This document shows positions 23,186-32,600 of a DNA stretch of 64,000 bases, piece by piece. Source of the DNA: Acanthamoeba castellanii str. Neff (taxonomy: Eukaryota; Discosea; Longamoebia; Acanthamoebidae). The stretch spans positions 522,124 to 586,123 of the forward strand of contig NW_004457538.1 in the NCBI RefSeq assembly GCF_000313135.1. The letters run 5' to 3'. The translations under genes and the position numbers were made by a program. The notes under the pieces are model-generated. The model ran no database searches and had not been told where the DNA came from. It was given only the letters and a program-made list of their open reading frames with translations. Numbering within the stretch: position 1 is the first letter of the stretch; the number at the start of each line of letters is the position of its first letter.

Positions 23186-24129
23186 ATTGATAAAAACAGG
23201 TGTCTAGTTTGTGAACCACAAAGTGTCCAGGTTGACAATGGGACATTGGAGCAAGAGGAGCACACACTGTCCAGCACCACAACAGAGGCTTCTGGTCTGT
23301 TTCCACCATCTCTTGAAGGTGTGAACCAGGCAGCAGGATACATTGGTGTCTGTGTGTTTTTATACTCTACACCCCATAAAATTCTTGGTATTCCTGGTTC
23401 TGTGGTAGCTGCAACCACACAAACACTAAAACAAAGTTGGGACAGGGTATTCAATGTTTTATCCTTACTTTTCCCTGTCCTTGTGTTTTGTTTTGGCATT
23501 TGTGTGTTTACAGCTACCACAAAACCAGCAACAAGCCTCTTCACTGCACACACACTTCCCTCTCCTCTCCTAGAAGAATACCTGTTTGTTGTCCTATATT
23601 TTAGCCCTGTCCTGCCCCAGAGAAGCACCAATAGGAATATCGCCACTCAGTGCAGATATTTTTGGATTATCCAGGGAGACATGTTTTTTGACAGTTGATG
23701 AAACAGTTGCAGCCAGGGAAAAGGGCAAAGAAAACACTATTCCAATCAGGTGTTTTCTTGACCCTTTCTTTACCCCTTTCTCTTTTTCTAAAACTGTCAA
23801 AATCATGATAAGCATTGGCTCAGTATCATATGTAACTGCACCAAGTGGTTACCCTGCAACCACACCCTTAGTGCTCCACTACACACAAACATGCCAAATG
23901 GGCTCACAAACACAGAGACAGCCAACCAAACAACAACACCCAACAAGCCAATAACTTGCAGCCATATGACATGAGAGGTCCAGTCATTTTGAAAAGTGAT
24001 TTTGTTTGTGAGTTTAAGCCCACATAAATGGTTTTGACAAAAATGGTTTTAATTTAAAAATAGCAAGACAAAATTGGGAGTATCTTGAGAAATGGCAGAT
24101 TAAAATACCATCATAATGAGAGATATCCC
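23186..24129. other. CpG-depleted, AT-richer block, possible decayed mobile DNA
   Basis: Only one CG (23,641) occurs in about 940 bases. Long open frames here have no recognisable domain. The block leads into the zinc-binding transposase-like remnant. Confidence 0.55.
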
Positions 24130-24339
24130 TTAGAAAATGGTAGTAATACTGCCAGAAGCTGTTATGGAAACAGGTTTCATTTCATTGCAGTGCTGTGAAA
24201 TGAGACAGGCACTGTGCTTGTGGGCAAAGCACTGTTCATGGATGTAGACAGGGCAAGAGATGTCAGTGGTGCACCCAGCGCAGATGAACCATGGTTTATG
24301 CTTGTTGCAGACAACACAGCACCCCTTCACCTTGACCAC
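24130..24339 (-). pseudogene. Zinc-binding C-terminal remnant, transposase-like
   Basis: A 69-residue frame has CCVVCNKHKPWFICAGC followed by CPVYIHEQCFAHKH: paired Cys, a third CxxC, then C-x-F-x-x-H. This spacing resembles the cysteine-rich domain at the C-terminus of piggyBac-type transposases and similar zinc ribbons. No catalytic core is found on either side, and the fragment lies at the edge of the CpG-free block, so it is called a relic. It could be a short zinc-ribbon gene instead. Confidence 0.4.
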
Positions 24340-24399
24340 ACAAATTCTACGGAGTTGCTCCCCAGCGTTCCGTAGAGGTCGGCGCCTGTCAAGCCCACA

Positions 24400-25330
24400 C
24401 CAAGCGTCAGCCGATTACTGGAGCGAGCACGTCTTGGTCGTGTTCTTGTTCTGGTCCCGCTTCATCGCCTATGCGCCGGCGCTCGAGGTGCCGGCTGCTG
24501 CCACTTGCCGATGAGGTCGAGAATGGAATGTCATGAGGTAGTCGTCGGTCGGATACGACGGCACGTGGTGCACCAGCCGCAGCACTGGCGGCCGTGGCTC
24601 TCCGTCGTGGTCGTCGTGGTGGCGGTGGTGGTACTCCTGTGGTATCGCAGCTGACCTCGCACCGGCGCCTCGTTCTCTTCGCGTTCTCCGTCTTCTCCAT
24701 CATCGGCTTCGCCCAGCCCGTAAAGCGACTTCTGCTTGCGCTGGTACTCGTTAAGGTCGCCCCACACATCGTAGTCGCCCTGCAGGAGTGGCCGCTCGGT
24801 GCCCCAATCGAACAAGGCGCCGCCGGACCCTGTGTGTAGCGTCGAATCACCACCGTCAGCGCCACACACAAGGAACGTACATGAACGGCCGGGACGGGAT
24901 GGAATCAGCGGCGGCAGGTGTACAAAGGGGTTGATCTCGACGATATAGACGTCCTGCATGTTGTTGACGAGCACAAAGTCGACGATGCAGGCCTGGTACT
25001 TGACCTGGTGCTTGACCTTCTGCCAGTACGCGCTGATCTTGCCTACGATCAGCTCCTGATTGATGATTGTCGTGTACACGCATCAGCTGAAGAACGAAGA
25101 AGAATGAAGAATGCAGAAGAGCGAGCACCTCCTTGCCCATCAGCTCGGGGTAGTAGTTGCCGTCGTTGTACTGGCTCAGCGCAGTGAGGTTGCCCTGGCA
25201 CACACGAAGTCCCGGAACTAGTCTTGAGCTGGCTTTGAGGCGAATGCGGCAGCGGCGAGTCGTTGACGATGCCCCATAGCGCCTGCTTGGCGTCGGTCAC
25301 GCGCAGAATCCGCCTTCGCCTTGTAGCTCT
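24400..25330 (-). pseudogene. CDC123/D123-like sequence, truncated and frameshifted
   Basis: Reading leftward, pieces of a D123-family ATP-grasp protein appear in different frames. The order is RVTDAKQALWGIVND (about 25,290), FRDFV (about 25,210), GNLTALSQYNDGNYYPELMG (about 25,195-25,135), IVGKISAYWQKVKHQVKYQ then ACIVDFVLVNNMQDVYIVEI (about 25,050-24,945), and GSGGALFDWGTERPLLQGDY (about 24,830). The VDF and EINPF motifs and the closing GALFDW are typical of the family, which helps assemble eIF2. Between the first three pieces the frame changes twice without plausible introns. The expected N-terminal half is absent: to the right, repeated promoter sequence of the next gene begins. It is either a broken duplicate or a region with sequence errors. 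Confidence 0.55.
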
Positions 25331-25404
25331 CGTCTTGCATCCCCACTGTCAAGGAGCACCAGTGCATCGCAATTTCCTCTGGTCAGACTCTTAAGTTAAA
25401 GCAG

Positions 25405-25535
25405 GTACCGGAGAAATGTGGGGTGGTTTAAGGGGATAAAGTAGCCAACGCCTGCCTCAGGAATAGTGTTCTATTCTCCTAGTAGGTTGGTGGTTAGGTT
25501 TCAGTGTTAAGTGAAGTCCTCTCCCCCCAGCCCGC
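25405..25535 (+). repeat. Extra partial promoter copy
   Basis: Starts CCGGAGAAATGTGGGGTGG and continues with GGGGATAAAGTAGCCAAC, matching the upstream regions at 25,563 and 27,511. No gene follows before the next copy, so this is an orphan third copy of the promoter-proximal segment. Confidence 0.75.
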
Positions 25536-25697
25536 CACATTGCACATTGTGTCGGTGGTGTATGCCGGAGAAATGTGGGGTGGTTTCAGGAGACAAAGTA
25601 GCCAACAAGAAAAATTTCCTGTCAGGAATAGGATTCTATTCTCCCGGCAGTGTTGGTGGTTCAGGGTTCAGTGAAGTCCTCGCCCCAGCCTGCCACA

Positions 25698-25705
25698 TAT
25701 AAAAA
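25698..25705 (+). promoter_or_regulatory. TATA box of copy A
   Basis: TATAAAAA lies 69 bases before the ATG, in a stretch conserved with copy B. Confidence 0.8.
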
Positions 25706-25766
25706 GGTCGCCACCCGGACAGTCACCACCATCACCCACCACCACCACCACCAACAACACCCAACA

Positions 25767-26191
25767 ATGGCCGCCAACTGCCCCTCACCGCCAGGAAGAG
25801 CCTCAAGGATGCTGAGCCCCAGAACGCCGAAGCCATCAAGAAGCTGGAGGCTGCCACTGGCACCACCGGCTGGACCTTCGAGGCCGACGGAGCGGCCATC
25901 CACGAGGCCCTGAAGAACGACGGCAACCTCGTCGGCAGGGTGATCAACCAGACCCTGTCCGGCCTGGTGGACAACATCATCAAGCTGTGCAAGAAGGACG
26001 AGATGTACAAGGAGGCCTTCGTCGAAAAGATCACGGCCAAGAAGATCAAGTTTGTCGTCACCAGCGAGGGTCCTGCCTACTGCCCCGGCGAGACCTCCTT
26101 CCCCGAGGGAGTCCTCCTGGTGACCATCCACCAGGAGAAGCCCTGGGTCAACGTCAACCAGACCGGCAACAAGATTGAGTCCCAGCTCTAA
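25767..26191 (+). pseudogene. Copy A of small unknown gene, frameshifted near the start
   Basis: The 425 bases from ATG to stop match the 426-base copy B, but one C is missing at codons 3-4 (GCCGCCAACTG against GCCACCCAACTG). The ATG therefore opens a 48-codon out-of-frame peptide, while the rest of the gene, in its own frame, is intact down to GNKIESQL and the stop. The near-perfect remaining frame suggests a recent lesion, an assembly error, or use of another start. Function is unknown, as for copy B. Confidence 0.75.
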
Positions 26192-26290
26192 TAAATCCAC
26201 CACCTTCCCCCCCCCCTTGCAGCTCCCTTCTTGCCCTCAGCACACAGCGCGCAAGCAGCAGCATATATCAGGAGTTAAGTTCAACATAGG

Positions 26291-26296
26291 TCAATA
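26291..26296 (+). terminator. Putative polyadenylation signal, copy A
   Basis: AATAAA about 100 bases after the stop, in the duplicated 3' flank. Confidence 0.5.
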
Positions 26297-26325
26297 AATC
26301 CGGACACCCCTTTATAATGATGGAC

Positions 26326-27505
26326 CTCGTTGCAGACGCGAGACACTGCGGTGGCCCGTGCTCAGCTGATTGCGCGACAGCGAGCGACTAGCGGCGAATG
26401 AGGGCGCGGGTCCGGGTTGACTGGGCAGCCTGCGCGCCAACGTCTCTGTCTTCGTTGCTGGCGTGGTGTTGCTGCGAATCCCAAAAAGCGAAACAGAGAC
26501 GCGCTGTGCAGAGCGAGCAAGCCGCAGCGCGAAACGCCAGGCAACGTTCGCGACTGCGCACAAGACTGGGGATGGCCGCCGTGATGTCCCAGGGCACGCC
26601 GCGCCGAGTGCGCCGCCGGTTAACGTTGGCACGACTCCATGATGCGTCGGCAGGCAGGGCAAGAGTGCGTCGCGCCACTTCCCACCGCTGACAAGATCAC
26701 GAACCCAGCTCGGCGCGAGTTCGATGCTCATTGCCTACTCGGAGCCGACACAAACCTTGGCTCGACACAAAATTTGGCCCGACGCAAAATTTGGCCCGAC
26801 CCAATACGCGCACCAAGAGATGCGATGCAAGTGGGCGACCGAGAGGCGGCGGCGGTTGTAGAGACAGCAGCGCGAGGGATGGTCGAGAAGCCACGCGCGT
26901 GTGCCGCTGGCATTTGGCAGTGTGTTTATTTTGGAAAGCGCAGCAGAGCGCACACGACAATAGACGACAGGGCTGGTCGGTTTGCAACGGCGACGACCCG
27001 GCATGGCTAGTGAAGGGACGAGCGCGTAGGATACAGGGGAGAGCTTGCTGACTCTCGCTGCTGACGCTAGCGCTACCAGAGGCGTTGGGCCAAGAGATTC
27101 TGGCGGTTTACTGCTGCCGCCAAGCCCGGCGCTGTCGTGTCTTGTTGCATGCTCGCGCGTGGTGGATCGGAAGGCGGCATAGGCGCAGACGCCCGCGGCC
27201 GACAGCGAGCGTGAGCAGCAGCAGCAGCGCAGGCAAAGACGACGACCAGAACACGGGGTCGACTTGGCGGCGTACGCGCTCCCGGTCGCTCGCATAGCGC
27301 GAAGCTACGTTAGCGCGGAGCCAGCCCCGCTGGCGTCGGCGTCGAGTAGGCGGCGGCATAAGCGCTCGCGCTCACGCTCGGTGGCGTGCGCTCACCTGCG
27401 CAGACACTCAGCGGTGACGACGGCCAGACGCCCACAGGCCGACGCTCGATGATTGACACAACCTTTCCTAATTCTCCTTTTGAGTGGCGGGCTCGGTGGA
27501 CTGAA
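26326..27505. other. CpG-rich non-coding spacer between the duplicated genes
   Basis: About 1.2 kb dense in CG dinucleotides, with open frames on both strands that match no family I recognise. It includes the 17-bp tandem repeat at 26747-26797. Copy B starts right after it. Confidence 0.45.
26747..26797 (+). repeat. 17-bp tandem repeat, three units
   Basis: Units at 26747-26763, 26764-26780 and 26781-26797. The last two are GACACAAAATTTGGCCC and GACGCAAAATTTGGCCC; the first differs at a few positions. Confidence 0.85.
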
Positions 27506-27627
27506 GTGAAAAAAGCCACCGGAGAAATTTGGTTTCAGGGGATAAAGTAGCCAACAAGAAAAATGTCCTCTCCAGGAATAGGACTCCTTGTGGTGGATTC
27601 AGTGAAGTCCTCGCCCAGCCTGCCACA

Positions 27628-27635
27628 TATAAAAA
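27628..27635 (+). promoter_or_regulatory. TATA box of copy B
   Basis: TATAAAAA lies 63 bases before the ATG. It is the clearest core promoter in the window and suggests strong expression. Confidence 0.8.
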
Positions 27636-27690
27636 GGTCGCCACCCGGACAGTCACCACCATCACCCACCACCACCAACAACACCCAACC

Positions 27691-28116
27691 ATGGCCACCC
27701 AACTGCCCCTCACCGCCAGGAAGAGCCTCAAGGATGCTGAGCCCCAGAACGCCGAAGCCATCAAGAAGCTGGAGGCTGCCACTGGCACCACCGGCTGGAC
27801 CTTCGAGGCCGATGGAGCGGCCATCCACGAGGCCCTGAAGAACGACGGCAACCTCGTTGGCAGGGTGATCAACCAGACCCTGTCCGGCCTGGTGGACAAC
27901 ATCATCAAGCTGTGCAAGAAGGACGAGATGTACAAGGAGGCCTTCGTCGAAAAGATCACGGCCAAGAAGATCAAGTTTGTCGTCACCAGCGAGGGTCCTG
28001 CCTACTGCCCCGGCGAGACCTCCTTCCCCGAGGGAGTCCTCTTGGTGACCATCCACCAGGAGAAGCCCTGGGTCAACGTCAACCAGACCGGCAACAAGAT
28101 CGAGTCCCAGCTCTAA
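27691..28116 (+). CDS. Small unknown protein, intact copy
   Basis: A single-exon gene of 141 residues, MATQLPLTARKSLKDAEPQN to NVNQTGNKIESQL. It has no signal peptide or membrane segment, is mixed helix and strand in appearance, and is rich in Lys, Glu and Ala. Cys occurs in KLCKKDEMYKEAF and AYCPGETSFPEG. The second half (KKIKFVVTSE, GVLLVTIHQEKPWVNV) reads like paired beta strands. I do not recognise the family. A TATA box, a C/A-rich leader directly before the ATG, uniformly C/G-ending codons and lack of introns point to a highly expressed cytosolic protein. It is duplicated at 25767-26191. Confidence 0.8.
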   Translation: MATQLPLTARKSLKDAEPQNAEAIKKLEAATGTTGWTFEADGAAIHEALKNDGNLVGRVINQTLSGLVDNIIKLCKKDEMYKEAFVEKITAKKIKFVVTSEGPAYCPGETSFPEGVLLVTIHQEKPWVNVNQTGNKIESQL

Positions 28117-28209
28117 TAAGTCCACCACCTTCCCCCTGCCGCTCCCTTCTTGCCCTCAGCACACAGCGCGCAAGCAGCAGCATATCAGGAGTTAAGTTCA
28201 ATATAGGCC

Positions 28210-28215
28210 AATAAA
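28210..28215 (+). terminator. Putative polyadenylation signal, copy B
   Basis: AATAAA about 95 bases after the stop, at the same place as in copy A. Confidence 0.5.
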
Positions 28216-28243
28216 TCCGGACACCCCTTTATAATGATGGACC

Positions 28244-28927
28244 TTGTTGCGGCGAGCGTTGTTCTCAGCGTTGGCGTCGCTACCGCATGTCCCGCTGCCT
28301 TGATGATGGCGTGCTGTCAGCGAGCGTCGTGCTTGGTGTTGGCGCTTGCTGCCGTCGCTATCGCTTTCGCAGTTGTCGGCGCACGCTGCTCTCGATGTCG
28401 GCAGAATGTTGTGCTAGGACAGTCGCGCGCCTTGGGCTGGCGAGGTTCTCGGTCCCACTTACGCGCTGCTCTTTCTGGTTTCAGTGTGGCTGGTTCAAAA
28501 CGAAAAATGCAAACCTGCCTACACCAGCAAAACTTGCCCCCGCCTCGAACGCGGCCCGACCCCGGCCCCCGTCGCTTCTGCCCGCAGACCAGGCATGCGC
28601 CCAGCTTCGACCGCCAGCACCACCGCCTCCCTATTCTGCTTGCGCAGACGTTACATCGCCACCGCCGCTCCCCTCGTCTCGCCTGCGCGCACCGACCTCC
28701 AGCGCCAAGAACCGCTGCAGCCTCTCGCCCCACTCAGTGCAGGCCAGAAGGGAGTGCGCAGCTCCAGTGTCGAGTTGGGTCTGGCCGCGTGCGCGCGGCG
28801 ACTGAGGCTCATGCAGCAAACACCTACCTGCACTTCTTGGCGCTGTGTCGCGCCCACGCGGGACCGGCACCAAAGAGGAGCCGAGCGTGTCCTCCTCGCG
28901 CCGCGTCGCCGCTGACTCGCGCCGCCG
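28244..28927. other. CpG-rich spacer without recognised gene
   Basis: High-GC sequence with overlapping open frames in several frames, none with a known domain. It abuts a CpG-free block at 28,928. Confidence 0.4.
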
Positions 28928-29259
28928 GCTAAACCTGGTCCCCTCTGGGGATGGGTGGTGTGGTGGAACTACCCACCTAAGTCACTTTGGTTTCCATGTT
29001 TATTTCTATTTTTCCAGGAAGTCAGTAATCCATTTTGGTTACCTTTTGGTGATCACCAAGTGTTGCCAGATGGGCTGCATCTTCTTTGTTGGTTGGGTTT
29101 GTTTGGCCACAACACAGCATAGCCCCACTGAAAGCTCTAGATGAGGGGCTCAGCCAAGGGAAGGGCCTTCAGAAACAGGGAGACAAGAAAAGTGAGAAAA
29201 AGAAAAGTGCAGAAGAGATATCCAGCCCAGCCTGAGGATGAACCTAGAACCTCCTGATC
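28928..29259. other. CpG-free block upstream of tRNA-Arg
   Basis: No CG in about 330 bases, with an abrupt change from the CpG-rich spacer on the left. No gene seen. Confidence 0.75.
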
Positions 29260-29323
29260 CGGCAGGTGTATCTTTTATTTCCTGAAGCACTACTTCAGAG
29301 GAAGAACAATAAGATGAGTGGTC

Positions 29324-29395
29324 CAGGCCTGCTGGGGGTCGAACCCAGAATCTCCTGATTCGTAGTCAGACGCCTTTCCATTGGGCCACAGGCCT
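29324..29395 (-). tRNA. tRNA-Arg (ACG)
   Basis: Identical cloverleaf to 15466-15537, anticodon loop CTACGAA. Confidence 0.94.
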
Positions 29396-29572
29396 GTCGC
29401 TTATTTTTTTTGCCAGCTGAAAGTTACACCGCTAATCTCAAGTCCTCCCACGCCGCTCCAGAACCTGCGGGCGCACATTATGTTGCGTGTCACTGTCTTC
29501 TTGCGACCCCTCACTGGAGTTTAGAATACTAAGTAAATGCAAAGTAGGTGGGATGTGCTGCCAACAAGCTCA

Positions 29573-31103
29573 TCAAGAGTTGATGGTGCTGTAGGAGAAG
29601 CGGGGCTGGTAGTAGCGCCGGTAGACGTAGAAGCCCACCAGTCCGCCGATCAGCAGCAGACCGCCACCCAGGCCGAACACGAGGCCCAGAGCCACGCCCA
29701 CGGCATCGCCGTCTTCCTTCTTGTGGGGGTGGGGCTTGGGGCGCAGAGCGCGGGCAATGTCCGGCACCACCTTCACAAACCCGTCAACAGACTCCTGCAC
29801 CGGCGATTCGGTCCAGTTGAGCCCGTCGTCGGTCGACACGGCGATCGTGCTGCGGCCCACGGCCATCAGCACGCCCCAGTGGGACTGGTGGGCGATGTCG
29901 TTCCAGTAGTTGTCGGTGTCGTTGCCGTTGACGTCGAGCGGCGCAAAGGTGCGGTTCCACGCCTCGCCCGAGTTGACAGAGCGCCAGATCTCGCCGCCCG
30001 AAGTGGTGAGCACCCAGGTGTCGGCGTCGAGGAAGACAAAGCCAGTCACATCGGCCGAGGCCGGGGTGAAGTCGGGCAGCGCCGGGCCGGCCTGCCAGTG
30101 GTGGCCCGAGTCGTGGGACTTGAGCATGAAGGTCAAGGCCAGCTGGGGCGAGCGGCCGAACACGACGGAGAGGTGGTGGTCGTGGATCGCCGCCTTAGTG
30201 AAGAACTCGGTGGAGTTGGCGGCGGTCTGGGCCCAAACCCTGCCATAGTCGAGTGTCCTGAAGATGCGGCCGCCCTCCACTACATTGTATTGTATATAAG
30301 CAGGCATAGAAAGAAAAATAGTTGAAAGTGGTGGAGTGAGGTACGCACCGGCGATTCCGTGTTCATACTTGAACGCGAGCGAAGCGCTGTGAAACAGTCC
30401 AGCAGGACCATAGTCGGTCACGCTCCAAGTCTTGCCGGCGTTTGCCGAGTGGAAGAAGGTGACGTTGCGCTGCTCGCCCATCGACAGACCCACAGCCGAC
30501 ACTTGCTGCAATGGCCAGAAGAGTTAACTTCAGGATTATACCAAACTAATTCATAATGATATATATCTTGGGATATGGAACAAGCAATTTCTAGTTACAA
30601 GTTCATTTCTTTTTTTATATAAGTAGCATCACCTTAAAAGGATCTATTAACAGGTAACTTGAAAGAGAAAGATGAAGAAGTGGTGTAAACACTGGGGGGG
30701 GGGTCGATCAAGATGTACATACCTCAGTGTTGTTGATGAAGAAGATATCGACCAGGGAGTACTTGTTAGCCCCAAAGTTGTGGATCACGTCGTACCCGAA
30801 CGATGGGCTGCCGTGGATCGAGGCCTTGGGCCTGCCCAGCGCGACCGTGGAGTTGGAAATCACCAGGAAGCCGCCCACCTTGAGGCCGCCGGCGGCCCCC
30901 GACACGGCGCTCTGATTGAGCGCGGCGAAGGGCAGGTCCAGCTTGAGCTGCGGCTCGAAGGTGGTCAGGGTGCTCTGATTGCTGAAGGTCCACACCGACG
31001 AGCGGGTCACCACCGTGAACCCGGTGGGGATGCTGACCGGGACGGCCGCGGCAAGGGCGACGGCGCACAGGAGAGCGAACAGGGAGAGGCCGCGCAGCAT
31101 CAT
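29573..31103 (-). CDS. Type I membrane protein with Asp-box (BNR) propeller
   Basis: Three exons (31103-30723, 30505-30349, 30279-29573) give 414 residues. Signal peptide MMLRGLSLFALLCAVALAAA. The lumenal part has repeated Asp boxes, S-x-D/N-x-G-x-x-W: SANAGKTW, SHDSGHHW, SVNSGEAW and STDDGLNW, typical of sialidase, sortilin/VPS10 and related propellers. Many N-glycosylation sequons are present. One membrane span (VALGLVFGLGGGLLLIGGLV) is followed by a short basic and aromatic tail, YRRYYQPRFSYSTINS, which could hold a tyrosine sorting signal (YYQP, FSYS). The arrangement resembles a small sortilin-like receptor, but the cysteine-rich 10CC module is not seen. It is divergent from the Arf-family gene, 322 bp apart. 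Confidence 0.85.
30530..30722. other. Intron 1 of the Asp-box gene
   Basis: AT-rich intron with a G run near 30,695. Nothing else seen. Confidence 0.5.
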
Positions 31104-31425
31104 GGGTCAGGGTCTCCGTCGATGCGAGAGAGGCACGATCAACGAAAAAAGAAAGAGAACAGAAGTGAGAAAAGGCCTGCCCGAGTGGGAAGCAAGTCTG
31201 TTGCAATGTAATCTGACTCGTGGGTCCACTCCACAGCTGCGGAGCAGCACTGGTGTAACACTGGTCGACAAATAAGAACTGCTGTAATTACAACAAATAT
31301 CTGAAAAACAAGAGAGACCGTTATTGTTGTTTGGCTGGATCTGATCGCCACCCCCAAGAAGAAGAAGACGCAGAGGGGAGAGCGGCGCGGGACACAAGGA
31401 CAGAAAACACTTTGCAATTGGGGAG

Positions 31426-32424
31426 ATGGGAAGCGCCTTCTCCAAATTATTCTCCAAATTGGGCAAAAAGCCCGTCCGCCTGCTCATGCTTGGTACCGAT
31501 CGATTTACCCCCCCCCTCAACAGCGTACAAAGATTCTAATTTGTGTGCATTAACCGCCCTTCACCAAGGTCTCGATGCAGCGGGCAAAACAACGGTCCTC
31601 TACAAGTTGAAGTTGGGCGAATTTGTACAAACAATTCCTACCATCGGTACTGCCCCAATCCACATCCTTTTCAATGAAGTCAAAAAAAGAGGATTACCTC
31701 GGGTGCCCGTTAAAGAGAGGTAATTCCTTCTCATCTGCGGCCATCACTGGACTTGAGCGCAGGCTTCAACGTGGAAACGGTCAAGTACAAGAATCTGCGA
31801 TTTGATTGTTGGGACGCTGGCGGTCAGGCCAAGTTCCGACGATTGTGGCACCACTACTGCCAGAACTCGCAGGTAACCACACACACACACGACACACACC
31901 AACCGCACACGCCACACGACACGCATGACGCTGACTCGTGTGTGCGGTGCGTGCTGTGTGTGCGGTGCGGGCGCGACAGGGCGTGATATTCGTGATCGAC
32001 AGCACGGACCACGATCGACTGTCAGAGGCGAGGGACGAGCTCCACCGAATAATGAAGGAGGACTCCCTCGAAAACACCCTCGTGCTCGTCCTCGCCAACA
32101 AACAAGGTGTGTGTCGTGTCGTGTCGTGTGGTGTGTGTCGTGTGCTGACTGAGGTGGGCACGCGCGCAGACATGCCCAAGGCCTTGTCGAAGGAGGAGAT
32201 CGCGGAGGCGCTGGAGCTGTCGTCGCTCAGCAAGAAATGGCACATCGAAGCCACCTGCGCCACAACCGGCGAAGGCAAAGCTCCCTCTCAGCAAGCTCCC
32301 TCTTTGCACTGCCTTCCTCGTACCTGTCTGACGTTCGATGTCGTGTGCGTGTTGCTGAGGCGCAGGTCTGTACGATGCTCTGGACTGGCTGGTGGCGGGC
32401 ATCCAATCCGGTTCCTCCAAGTGA
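31426..32424 (+). CDS. Arf-family small GTPase
   Basis: Six exons (31426-31492, 31569-31646, 31763-31872, 31980-32106, 32170-32274, 32366-32424) give 181 residues. Gly2 in [15 protein letters not shown] is a likely N-myristoylation site on an amphipathic helix. G1 GLDAAGKTT, switch I with PTIGFNVE, G3 WDAGGQ (Ala where Arf has Val), G4 ANKQD and G5 CATTGEG are all present. The protein ends [17 protein letters not shown]. Arf proteins cycle on membranes to recruit coats and lipid enzymes. WDAGGQ and the divergent N-terminus suggest an Arf-like rather than Arf1 orthologue. The last intron appears to use a GC donor (GAAG|GCAAAG at 32275). Confidence 0.93.
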
Positions 32425-32600
32425 ACCACCTAAAACACACAACACAGACGCCCACCTGTTACATAGCCACTTTTCATTATTTATTAAAACGCTCAGCACC
32501 GCACGACACGATATGCCACGACCATCTCACACGACACGACCGCACGAGTTCTGCGAATGATGTATTGTACAGCCCGCCGCAACGCAAGCGTGGGAGCTCG
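32425..32600. other. Convergent 3' intergenic region
   Basis: Short gap between the Arf-family stop and the lipase stop codon on the other strand, with CACGA repeats. No gene. Confidence 0.4.

Larger units (their letters stand above)
25562..26325 (+). repeat. Tandem duplication, copy A
   Basis: The unit covers upstream region, TATA box, coding region and 3' flank through ATAATGATGGACCT. It is nearly identical to copy B at 27510-28243. Confidence 0.9.
27510..28243 (+). repeat. Tandem duplication, copy B
   Basis: Same unit as 25562-26325 with small indels in the upstream part. Similarity stops after ATAATGATGGACC. Confidence 0.9.

Noticed and set aside
29721..30325. Plus-strand frames of up to 262 codons over the Asp-box gene
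   Set aside because: They are antisense shadows of a GC-rich coding exon with clear Asp-box motifs on the minus strand.
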